11,496 nucleotides of DNA, from assembly GCA_014380105.1 (NCBI GenBank), contig JACMKL010000017.1:1-11496 (forward strand), written 5' to 3'. Source of the DNA: Candidatus Melainabacteria bacterium (GTDB lineage: Bacteria > Cyanobacteriota > Vampirovibrionia > Obscuribacterales > Obscuribacteraceae). Positions 1 through 6,039 of this stretch are shown here, one piece after another. Numbering within the stretch: the stretch's first letter is position 1; every line of letters starts with the position of its first letter. The notes beneath the pieces were generated by a model. It saw only the letters and a list, made by a program, of their open reading frames with translations. It ran no database searches and was not told the origin of the DNA. The position numbers were made by a program, and so were the translations under genes.

Positions 1-423
1 AATGGAAAAACAGTCTCAAACTGGCTGCTCGGACCAACTTTGGCATACTTAAAAGAAAGCAAACTGGAATTCTCTCTATTGAAAGTGACTGCTAAGAATT
101 TTGCTGATCTTTCGGATGCAGTATCGAAAAGCACAATAGGCTCCACGACCGCCAAACAATTACTTCCAGAACTTCTTAAAGACGGCGGCGACGTCGGCAA
201 GATCATTCAAGACAAAGGACTCGCACAAGTATCCGACGAGGGTGGTTTGAAAAATGTGGTCGAAGAAATTTTGAATAAATTTCCCGATCAGCTCGCAGAA
301 TTTAGATCTGGAAAAGAAAAAGTCAGACAATTCTTTTTTGGCGAAACAATGAAAGCGACTAAGGGCAAGGGAAATCCGCAGGTAATCAACAAATTACTTG
401 ACGAACTCCTGCCTGGACAATAG
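1..423 (+). CDS. gatB: GatB C-terminal part, Asp/Glu-tRNA amidotransferase subunit B (5' end outside window)
   Basis: The frame is open from the first base of the window and gives 140 residues before a TAG stop, so the gene begins upstream. The visible part matches the C-terminal GatB/YqeY helical domain: an N-W-L-L-G opening, a segment with GLAQVSDEGGL (family form GLxQISDE), FRSGKEK, and the hallmark MKATKGKGNPQ followed by a closing INKLLDELL helix. GatB is the subunit of the GatCAB complex that carries the kinase and tRNA-recognition functions. The complex converts mischarged Glu-tRNA(Gln) or Asp-tRNA(Asn) to the amidated form in the cytoplasm. The catalytic cradle domain is not in the window. 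A TTG at 40 could be called as a start, but the upstream in-frame residues continue the conserved domain, so it is internal. No clear terminator is seen in the 35 bp before the converging NmrA gene. Confidence 0.93.
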   Translation, partial: NGKTVSNWLLGPTLAYLKESKLEFSLLKVTAKNFADLSDAVSKSTIGSTTAKQLLPELLKDGGDVGKIIQDKGLAQVSDEGGLKNVVEEILNKFPDQLAEFRSGKEKVRQFFFGETMKATKGKGNPQVINKLLDELLPGQ

Positions 424-458
424 CCAAATTGAATGGGCATCCGTTTAGCGTTTGTCAT

Positions 459-1436
459 TTAGCGCGTCACTCTGGAAAACTCGGATTTTTCTGACGAACC
501 AGTTTTTGAGTGTGAGACCGTTGTTGCGGCATCCCAGTTTTGACGCAAAATCCACACAGACGTGGAAGAAAGAGAAATATCAAAAGTTTTTTCAATGGAA
601 GCAGTGTCAACTACGAATCCATCAGCTGGCAAAGTATTAATGCCCTCATAAAGTGCGCAGATGGCGTCGCCAATTTCAGTACTATCAACCATTGAGGAGA
701 ATTTAGCAGCAAGTGCTTTTGGTGATTGCGCCGCAAATTTTACTGTCCGCCCGAGGCAAACAGTGAGTCTCTCAGCAAGCTCATCTCCATTTAATGGCTC
801 AGGAGTTGCGATGTCGAATACTTTACCGACCGCCTGCTCATTTGTCATTGCTGCCACTGCAATTTTGGCCTGATCTTCCAGAGATGTCCAGGAAATCTTA
901 CGATCAGCCGAGACCGGTGGATAATCGAGAACGCCATTTTCTTTGATTGCTTGAATGAAAAATGGAATCAACAAATTCTCTAAGTAAATTGTCGGTTTCA
1001 ATACGACAGTCGGAATGCTTGATTGCAGAAAGGTTTCAGCATCCAGGCGCCCACGATCAACAGATGGTACTCCCTTCAAGAGTTCCAAACCAGGACCGCT
1101 CGTGGTATAGACAATGCGCGGTAAACCGGCAGCCTTTGCCGCTTCCAAAAAGTTTTTCACACTGAATGCAACATCCGCCATCAAAACCATTGGTTGATGA
1201 AGAAAAGCGCAATCTACACCAGTCAGGGCTTTTACAAGAGACTCTGCGTCATTGAGATTGCCTTCGAATATTTCTACATTCTCGTTCAATACTTTTCTTG
1301 CCGCTGCCGCATTACGAGTGAAAGCCCTGACCGCAACTCCCTGCCGGAGCAATTCAGCCACAACCGGTCCACCTTGCGCTCCGGTTGCTCCAAAGACAAT
1401 TACTCGCTTCAATTTGTTTGTTCTGCTTTCCGTCAT
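459..1436 (-). CDS. NmrA-family NAD(P)-binding oxidoreductase (atypical SDR)
   Basis: This is a 325-residue protein with an N-terminal Rossmann fold. The first beta strand (RVIVFGATG) leads into the dinucleotide-binding motif GATGAQGG at residues 16-23, and an Arg at 41 after the second strand suggests NADP(H). Residues 55-80 carry the typical EGNLND and GVDCAF strands, and 107-113 the PRIVYTTS strand. These are hallmarks of the NmrA/HSCARG group of atypical SDRs, which bind NAD(P) as redox sensors or act as quinone or isoflavone-type reductases. The canonical YxxxK active site is not obvious, and the substrate is unknown. The ATG at 1436 is preferred because AGGCGG lies 4 bp upstream (1441-1446). 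A TTG at 1451 would add five residues. The last 30 residues are polar and poorly conserved-looking. The gene is divergent from the AraC-type regulator, which probably controls it. Confidence 0.85.
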   Translation of the reverse strand: MTESRTNKLKRVIVFGATGAQGGPVVAELLRQGVAVRAFTRNAAAARKVLNENVEIFEGNLNDAESLVKALTGVDCAFLHQPMVLMADVAFSVKNFLEAAKAAGLPRIVYTTSGPGLELLKGVPSVDRGRLDAETFLQSSIPTVVLKPTIYLENLLIPFFIQAIKENGVLDYPPVSADRKISWTSLEDQAKIAVAAMTNEQAVGKVFDIATPEPLNGDELAERLTVCLGRTVKFAAQSPKALAAKFSSMVDSTEIGDAICALYEGINTLPADGFVVDTASIEKTFDISLSSTSVWILRQNWDAATTVSHSKTGSSEKSEFSRVTR

Positions 1437-1472
1437 AAATCCGCCTATCAAAAAAACCTGCTTGCACTTACA

Positions 1473-1534
1473 ATATTACTTACAATGCTGGACGATCCAT
1501 ATCTAATCGTCCAATTTTCTATCGAATTCGTCCA
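1473..1534. promoter_or_regulatory. Candidate operator and promoters shared by the NmrA and AraC genes
   Basis: The short divergent region holds TGGACGA at 1489-1495 and TCGTCCA at 1507-1513 and 1528-1534. The first two form a perfect inverted repeat TGGACGAT-N9-ATCGTCCA (1489-1513). The last two are direct repeats exactly 21 bp apart, the two-helical-turn spacing common for AraC-family half sites. A plausible plus-strand promoter is CTTACA (1479-1484), a 17-bp spacer and TCTAAT (1502-1507). On the minus strand a TAATAT -10 (1478-1473) has no good -35, as expected for an activator-dependent promoter. A 9-bp direct repeat ACTTACAAT occurs at 1466-1474 and 1478-1486. Seen in sequence: the repeats. 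Inferred: binding by the adjacent regulator. Confidence 0.5.
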
Positions 1535-1556
1535 GCAAACACGGAGATTGCGCCTA

Positions 1557-2513
1557 GTGGATGTTTTATCAGATGTACTTAAATCGGTTCGATTAAAAGG
1601 TGTTTTGAGCGGACAAATCCAGCTGTCTGCTCCTTGGGGAATTAAAGTTGACTCCAGCAAACATGCCAATTTTTGCTTCGTTAAACGTGGCAGCGCCTAT
1701 CTAACTCTGCAGTCACACGGAGGACCTGTAGCCATTACTGGCGGTGACTTCCTATTATTGCCCCGCGTGCGAGGCTATGTGCTGCAGGATAGACTTGAGT
1801 CGCCTACTGTCAATTTATTCGATTTGTTCTCATGCGAAAATCCGCCAGAAACGACTACATTCGGAGGAGGGGGCGCCGCCACCACCCTGATCATGGGTTG
1901 TTTTGAATTTGATTGTGATGACATTAATCCATTAATGAATGTTTTGCCGGAACTGGTTCATATCATGGGCGACCATGGCGAATTGGAAGCGTCACTGGAT
2001 ACGACACTCAAATTGATTGCCTCAGAAACCAATTCCAAAAAGCCCGGGACTGAATTTACAGTTTCTCGCTTGACTGAAGTTCTTTTTGCTCAGGTGATCA
2101 GAAAACTTGCCAAAGATATGGTCAAATGCAATGAGAGTCGGAGCTGGCTCAAGGCATTGACTGACGACCAGATCGGTAAGGCACTGACATACATACATGC
2201 CAATTCGTCTCAATCGCTAACATTGGATGACCTGGCGAAACAGTCTGGAATGTCGCGCTCAGCCTTTGCAGCTAAATTTGCCAATTTGACCGATTACACT
2301 CCGGCGCAGTATGTCACTCTCTGGAGAATGCACACGGCTGGACAGTTGCTCAAAGAAGGGAAGCACAAAGTAGCTGCGATTGCCGCCATGGTCGGTTATG
2401 AATCCGAAGCATCATTCGGGACAGCATTCAAACGGGTGTACGGTTGCGCACCACGAGCTTATGCAAAATCAAAATCAACAGAATCTGATCGGCTTTTGGT
2501 CCCAGCCCTATAA
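1557..2513 (+). CDS. AraC-family transcriptional regulator with N-terminal cupin domain
   Basis: This 318-residue protein has an N-terminal cupin-type ligand domain (about residues 1-190). It opens with DVLSDVLKS and includes LSAPWGIK and GGDFLLLPR, typical of the Cupin_6 group of AraC regulators. A C-terminal AraC DNA-binding domain lies at about residues 203-303. The first helix-turn-helix (LDDLAKQSGMSRSAFAAKF, about 222-240) and the second (VAAIAAMVGYESEASF, about 272-287) both match the family consensus closely, including PAQY and WRM between them. The start is uncertain. GTG at 1557 is chosen because the family usually begins with the DxLSDVL segment, GGAG lies 11 bp upstream, and it leaves the repeats at 1489-1534 outside the gene. 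An in-frame ATG at 1485 would add 24 residues but has no ribosome-binding site and overlaps the promoter-like elements. The regulator probably controls itself and the divergent NmrA-type gene. Its ligand is unknown. Confidence 0.87.
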   Translation: MDVLSDVLKSVRLKGVLSGQIQLSAPWGIKVDSSKHANFCFVKRGSAYLTLQSHGGPVAITGGDFLLLPRVRGYVLQDRLESPTVNLFDLFSCENPPETTTFGGGGAATTLIMGCFEFDCDDINPLMNVLPELVHIMGDHGELEASLDTTLKLIASETNSKKPGTEFTVSRLTEVLFAQVIRKLAKDMVKCNESRSWLKALTDDQIGKALTYIHANSSQSLTLDDLAKQSGMSRSAFAAKFANLTDYTPAQYVTLWRMHTAGQLLKEGKHKVAAIAAMVGYESEASFGTAFKRVYGCAPRAYAKSKSTESDRLLVPAL

Positions 2514-2555
2514 GGCAATATAATCACTTTGGCGATTTAACGGCTCAGCGTGGTA

Positions 2556-2570
2556 AGACTTATATAGTCT
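2556..2570. promoter_or_regulatory. Palindromic AT-rich element upstream of the M23 peptidase gene
   Basis: AGACT-TATAT-AGTCT is a 15-bp element with perfect 5-bp arms. It contains a -10-like TATAGT (2563-2568), about 30 bp before the GTG start of the peptidase gene. No good -35 lies at the right distance, so it may be a regulated promoter or an operator. Confidence 0.3.
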
Positions 2571-2598
2571 GGGAAACGGTGCTCTGGGGTTCTCTGTA

Positions 2599-3411
2599 GT
2601 GGCTGGTGATGGACGCGACTGTGGTGCGCCGCCTAACTTAAAACAACGCCAATTGAAAAGGCGATGGACTTCTTTTTTGCCAAGTCTATTGGCTCTAGTT
2701 TCTTTGCCCGCGTTGACAATAAACGCGTTTGCCGGCTCCTACACCAGCCCGCACGGTCCTGAACCTTTTTATCCGCGCTATCTGATTTCACCTATGCGAG
2801 ACGACATTCCTTATTCGCCTGTTGGAATGGGACTGGTCACATCCAAAGCCGGAATGCGAATACACCCCGTCACAGGCGCTCACGCCTTCCATTCTGGGGT
2901 TGATTTAGGAGCTCGACTGAATCAAGAAGTCTACAATCTACTCGATGGTCAGGTGATTCGAACTGGCTGGAGAGGTGCTCTCGGCTACCACGTCGAAGTT
3001 TTTCACCCTTATCCTTTTCCTGGCATTAGAACAATCTGTGGTCACTTAAATGCATTTTGTGTTCGCCCCGGTGATTGGGTCTGCCGTGGACGAGTGCTGG
3101 GATATGCCGGAACAACCGGGCGCTCGACAGGAGTGCACGTCCACTACACAGTTATAAAAGCCGATACGAAAGAATTGATCGATCCGATGGAGTATCTTGC
3201 GCTGATTCCAAGTTACGTGAAAGCTTTGAAGACGGCGCAGTATCAGGCAGCGATTGCTTACTACAAGCAAAATTCGAAAAGAAACTTGGAAAAGATCAAA
3301 CCTCTTGACCTCGATGACGAAGAGGAAGAGGCAGAAATTTCAAAAGAAAAGAAAACTTCTTCAAGCTCTACGAGTAGAGAAAAGGAAAAGTTCGACTACG
3401 AAATTCCCTAG
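2599..3411 (+). CDS. Exported M23-family (lysostaphin-type) metallopeptidase
   Basis: This 270-residue protein has a long signal sequence: basic residues at 16-22, a hydrophobic stretch at about 24-45, and a likely cleavage after AFA (45). The mature part carries an M23 zinc peptidase domain at about residues 75-195. Its ligands are visible as H98-xxx-D102 in HSGVDLGA and H180-x-H182 in GVHVHYTV, with a third conserved His at 149 (CGHL). The GMRIHPVTG loop before the first ligand is also typical. M23 enzymes cut peptide cross-links in peptidoglycan outside the cytoplasm and act in cell-wall remodelling or division, and all catalytic residues are present here. After the domain the protein continues with a low-complexity tail (230-270) with an acidic run (DDEEEEAE), then Lys and Ser runs. 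Translation likely starts at GTG 2599 with GGGG 9 bp upstream. The gene converges on the propeller gene. Confidence 0.88.
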   Translation: MAGDGRDCGAPPNLKQRQLKRRWTSFLPSLLALVSLPALTINAFAGSYTSPHGPEPFYPRYLISPMRDDIPYSPVGMGLVTSKAGMRIHPVTGAHAFHSGVDLGARLNQEVYNLLDGQVIRTGWRGALGYHVEVFHPYPFPGIRTICGHLNAFCVRPGDWVCRGRVLGYAGTTGRSTGVHVHYTVIKADTKELIDPMEYLALIPSYVKALKTAQYQAAIAYYKQNSKRNLEKIKPLDLDDEEEEAEISKEKKTSSSSTSREKEKFDYEIP

Positions 3412-3440
3412 CCGAACTTTTCATGTTTTTCGGACTTTTC
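3412..3440. terminator. Weak hairpin between the convergent M23 and propeller genes
   Basis: CCGAA (3412-3416) pairs with TTCGG (3429-3433), and ACTTTTC follows. The same stretch can be read as a direct repeat of CGAACTTTTC/CGGACTTTTC 18 bp apart. The stem is short, so its role as a terminator is uncertain. Confidence 0.25.
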
Positions 3441-4753
3441 TAATTGACCAGGTATAAATTGCCGTCCTGACTGCCTATGAAGACTCCAGAAGTGGAGATG
3501 GAAGGCGAGCTTACGATCGGTCGCTGTGTTTTAAACTTCCATTTGATTCCACCATTTCGAGAATCAAGTGCATATAAGTAGGAATCAGAACTACCGACAT
3601 ACAACATGTTGCCGCCGAGGGCAGGAGAGGACGACAGGAGAGGCACAGGGCTGTTCAATTGCGTCTTCCAGAGCATTTTGCCTGAGTGCGCATCCAGGCA
3701 ATACATTTTTAAATCATCGTTGCCTACATAGATTTTGCCGCCGGATCCGATCGGAGAGATGCTGAAACTCTCGGCGCCTGTGAACTTCCATTTTGTCTTC
3801 CCAGTCGCTAAATCAACGGCATAGAAGGTCTTATCCCAGCTTCCGGCATAGACCATTCCGTCCATTACCAATGGCGACGAGAAAATTTTGCCGCTAGTTT
3901 TTAGTTGCCACTCCAAGCTGCCATCACGCATCGACAATGCATAAATGTAGCCCCCGTGGGACGTTACGATCACAGAATCACCGGTGTGTGCAGGCGAAGA
4001 GGTAATTCTTCCTTCCCCCTGAAATTTCCATTTCAATGCTCCAGACTGGATGTCGACAGCATATACATTGCCGTCCCAGCTGCCCACATAGGCAACTCCA
4101 TCAAATACGATCGGAGAGGATGAAACGCGATCTTGAGTGTCAACGGTCCACAAAATCTTTCCGGTACGTGCATCGACACCATAGATTTTTTTGTCTTCGC
4201 AGCCCACCACGACTACATTATTGTCGATCGCTGGGGACGACTTCACTTTATCGCCGAGCTTTGCGCGCCATAGCATTCGACCATTTCGTTCATCTAAAGC
4301 ATATAGATTTCCGTCATCGGAACCCACATACACTGCTCCTTTATAAACAGCAGCAGAAGAATCCACAGCTCCCTCAGCCGGAAAACTCCAGCGCAACTTT
4401 CCTGTTAAAGGAACAGTGAAGGCACCCGTCAATGCTGAGTGGCTGGGGTTTTGGAGGTACATTTGCCAATTGCCTTTAAAGCGCTCATTGAAGTTGACGG
4501 TTGACTTAGTCGCCTGAGCCTTATGTACTTCGACAGGAGTAGCGACAGGCGCTTTAACCTCTACAGCCGCTTGAGGTGGGGTTTTTTTGGCTTGAGCGAT
4601 CAAGACGCTCGAACCTTCACCTATATATGAATCGGATTTGGCAAAGGCGTGATTGCTATTTAGTGATTGCCCTGATGCGGCACTGGGACTCAATCCGCAA
4701 AGTATCGTCACAATTGAAGCGTTAACGATGCGCGCAAAATCATTGGTTGTCAT
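3440..4753 (-). CDS. Exported PQQ-repeat beta-propeller protein, BamB-like, eight blades
   Basis: This 437-residue protein has an N-terminal signal sequence (residues 1 to about 28, ending SAASG). A Pro/Ala/Lys-rich linker (about 55-88) follows, then the motif GNWQMYLQNPSHS (94-106), the usual lead-in to exported PQQ-repeat propellers. The rest is repeats of the form SSPxxxDGxVYVGSxDGxxYAxDxxxGxxxW. Blade-ending Trp residues fall at 122, 162, 202, 242, 282, 322, 362 and 405. The C-terminal strands (411-437) lack their own Trp motif, so the N-terminal GKLRWSF strand probably completes the eighth blade. Such proteins usually act as periplasmic scaffolds, as BamB does in outer-membrane assembly, and need no bound PQQ. 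No dehydrogenase residues are evident. ATG 4753 is chosen because CAGGA lies 8 bp upstream and a TATAAT box precedes it; longer starts would run through that box. Confidence 0.85.
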   Translation of the reverse strand: MTTNDFARIVNASIVTILCGLSPSAASGQSLNSNHAFAKSDSYIGEGSSVLIAQAKKTPPQAAVEVKAPVATPVEVHKAQATKSTVNFNERFKGNWQMYLQNPSHSALTGAFTVPLTGKLRWSFPAEGAVDSSAAVYKGAVYVGSDDGNLYALDERNGRMLWRAKLGDKVKSSPAIDNNVVVVGCEDKKIYGVDARTGKILWTVDTQDRVSSSPIVFDGVAYVGSWDGNVYAVDIQSGALKWKFQGEGRITSSPAHTGDSVIVTSHGGYIYALSMRDGSLEWQLKTSGKIFSSPLVMDGMVYAGSWDKTFYAVDLATGKTKWKFTGAESFSISPIGSGGKIYVGNDDLKMYCLDAHSGKMLWKTQLNSPVPLLSSSPALGGNMLYVGSSDSYLYALDSRNGGIKWKFKTQRPIVSSPSISTSGVFIGSQDGNLYLVN

Positions 4754-5170
4754 GAGAAAAATCCTGCCTCGAACATGCGGTTGATTAGCTGATTTGGTAT
4801 CGATGTGGATGTGCATTATAGATCTTCGACCGCTATCGCGCGTCAGATTTTTCCGCGGTATCACTCGAGACGTCCCCGGCGGAAACAACGTACCATCATG
4901 CTTTTCGAAAAACGCATCAGAGTGATCCCAATGAATATCTGATGGCTCATGCGTCGCAGAAAAAAACAAAAAAATTTTTTTGACGAAAAAACGACGCCAT
5001 CAAATTCTCTGGAAACGCCCAGCCGATAAGCACTCTACAATGACCTACTTGTCGTTGTTTTAACGTGCATCGAAAAAAGAATTTTCGAAGTTTGCAGTCA
5101 GAATCTATTGTGTAATCAATTTCGCGGTGATAACATTCCTGCTTGTGGGTTGGGATGAGTATTTCCAATA
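4754..5170. other. Divergent intergenic region with A-tracts and inverted repeats (propeller gene / HU gene)
   Basis: No credible gene is seen in these roughly 430 bases. They hold a TTTTCGAAAA palindrome (4902-4911), an A/T-tract cluster at 4960-4991 (A7, then A7 joined to T7, then A6) framed by GCGTCG (4951-4956) and CGACGC (4992-4997), and an inverted repeat CGAAAA-N5-TTTTCG (5071-5087). Phased A-tracts of this kind tend to bend DNA. For the HU gene, TGTAAT (5111-5116) and GATAAC (5129-5134) are possible -10 boxes, but neither has a convincing -35. Confidence 0.5.
4815..4820 (-). promoter_or_regulatory. -10 box of the propeller gene
   Basis: Read on the minus strand this is a perfect TATAAT, about 60 bp before the ATG at 4753. 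The best -35 match, CTGACG (4846-4841), is 20 bp away, longer than usual. The box supports starting the gene at 4753 rather than at in-frame upstream starts. Confidence 0.4.
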
Positions 5171-5176
5171 AGGAGG
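5171..5176 (+). promoter_or_regulatory. Strong ribosome-binding site of the HU gene
   Basis: AGGAGG sits 8 bp before the ATG at 5185. It is the best Shine-Dalgarno sequence in the window, fitting a highly expressed nucleoid protein, and it decides the start over an upstream in-frame ATG or GTG. Confidence 0.85.
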
Positions 5177-5184
5177 AAATCCGA

Positions 5185-5595
5185 ATGAACCGAGCTGAGC
5201 TCGTCGAAAATGTAGCGAAGACCACTGGACAAGCTAAGTCCGAAGTGACCAGAACGCTTTCTGCTTTCATTCACACAATCACTGGCGCTCTTTCCAAAGG
5301 CGACAAGGTCACCCTAGTCGGCTTCGGAACATTCGAACGTCGCAATCGTAAAGCACGCACCGGCCGTAACCCTAGAACACTTGCTCCTTTGAAAATTGCA
5401 GCAGCAAGAGTTCCAGCTTTCCGCGCAGGTAAGGAACTCAAAGACATCGTAAACGGCCGCGCTAAGCAACCAACATTGGTGCTTGCTAAGCCTAAAGCTG
5501 CTAAGCCGGTTAAAAAAGCCGCTGCTAAACCAGCCAAGAAAGCCGCTAAGCCAGCTAAAAAAGCTGTTGCTAAGAAAGGCGCAAAGAGAAGATAA
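5185..5595 (+). CDS. HU-family nucleoid DNA-binding protein with histone-H1-like C-terminal tail
   Basis: This 136-residue protein has a complete HU/IHF fold at residues 1-90: the MNRAELVENVAKTTG dimerisation helices, KVTLVGFGTFERR (41-53) leading into the DNA-binding arm, RTGRNP at 58-63 with the intercalating Pro63, and the closing VPAFRAGKELKDIV. The arm after Pro63 reads RTLAPLKIAAAR where most HU proteins have QTGEEIKIPAS. About 46 further residues follow, ending in a repetitive Lys/Ala/Pro tail (about 102-136) built from PAKKAA-like units, as in histone H1 and the tailed HU proteins known from Actinobacteria. HU binds and bends DNA with little sequence preference and shapes the nucleoid; the basic tail should add affinity and compaction. 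The gene is monocistronic, with a very strong ribosome-binding site and its own terminator. Confidence 0.93.
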   Translation: MNRAELVENVAKTTGQAKSEVTRTLSAFIHTITGALSKGDKVTLVGFGTFERRNRKARTGRNPRTLAPLKIAAARVPAFRAGKELKDIVNGRAKQPTLVLAKPKAAKPVKKAAAKPAKKAAKPAKKAVAKKGAKRR

Positions 5596-5661
5596 TTCTT
5601 CTCGATCTGAACCATACGTATTAACTGGATTAGGTAAGGTAAGGATCATTTCAATCCACTC

Positions 5662-5706
5662 GAAAGGCGCAGGACTTAGGTTCTGCGCCTTTCTTTAGCT
5701 TTTTGG
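5662..5706 (+). terminator. Rho-independent terminator of the HU gene
   Basis: GAAAGGCGCAG (5662-5672) and CTGCGCCTTTC (5683-5693) form a perfect 11-bp GC-containing stem with a 10-base loop. T-rich TTTAGCTTTTT follows. It lies 67 bp after the HU stop codon. Confidence 0.88.
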
Positions 5707-6039
5707 CAAAATTCAACCGGTTAAAAAATTGATGTTTTTCGGAGTTTTGATTGTCACCACCCTCGGTGATGCCACCAAATAATTACCGCTAACACGAAGC
5801 ATTATTTGCCGAACTCAACTCAAATCAGCGTTTTCAACGATTCGCAGAAAATAAGTTCGACAGTTTTGGATTTCAGTTTCTGAATTACCCGCAAAATTTT
5901 TCCACTCAGCGGCAAACTAATTCTTCGAAACAAACCCATCGGTATATATTTCTTTTCTATATACTCTTGCCAAATAAAGGAACTTCCAACCCCCGGTGGG
6001 GTCGAACCAACATTGCTCAATTAGTTAGAGGGATTGCTC
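5707..6039. other. Intergenic region upstream of the SDR gene
   Basis: About 330 bases without a supported gene. Visible elements are a short hairpin TCACC/GGTGA (5754-5769) and an AT-rich inverted repeat GTATATA-N9-TATATAC (5942-5964) overlapping a -10-like TATACT (5960-5965). There is also a small hairpin ACCCC-CGGT-GGGGT (around 5990-6002) in the likely leader. No good -35 precedes the TATACT. Confidence 0.4.
5942..5965. promoter_or_regulatory. Candidate promoter/operator of the SDR gene
   Basis: GTATATA (5942-5948) and TATATAC (5958-5964) are perfect 7-bp inverted arms with a 9-bp pyrimidine-rich spacer. The right arm overlaps TATACT (5960-5965), which could serve as the -10 about 75 bp before the start codon. 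A repressor site covering the -10 is one reading; an AT-rich chance palindrome is the other. Confidence 0.3.

Noticed and set aside
424..458. Possible terminator between gatB and the NmrA-type gene.
   Set aside because: Only a short direct repeat TTTAGCG is present; no stable hairpin or T-run could be found.
1194..1556. Long upstream extension of the AraC regulator frame.
   Set aside because: It overlaps the NmrA gene on the other strand, resembles no regulator N-terminus and has no initiation signals; the extra open frame is chance.
4754..4969. Extension of the propeller protein by 72 residues to an upstream start.
   Set aside because: The extra residues precede a good signal sequence and would run through a perfect TATAAT box and past the CAGGA ribosome-binding site of ATG 4753.
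4947..5270. A 107-residue minus-strand frame overlapping the HU gene start.
   Set aside because: It is antisense to the HU coding region and its signals, has no domain likeness, and is rich in Phe/Lys from A-tracts.
5271..5649. Ala/Leu- or Phe/Ser-rich frames antisense to the HU tail.
   Set aside because: They mirror the Lys/Ala codon repeats of the HU tail and carry no initiation signals.
5820..6020. A 66-residue minus-strand reading frame in the intergenic region before the SDR gene.
   Set aside because: No ribosome-binding site, no recognisable domain, and it runs against the likely SDR promoter and leader.
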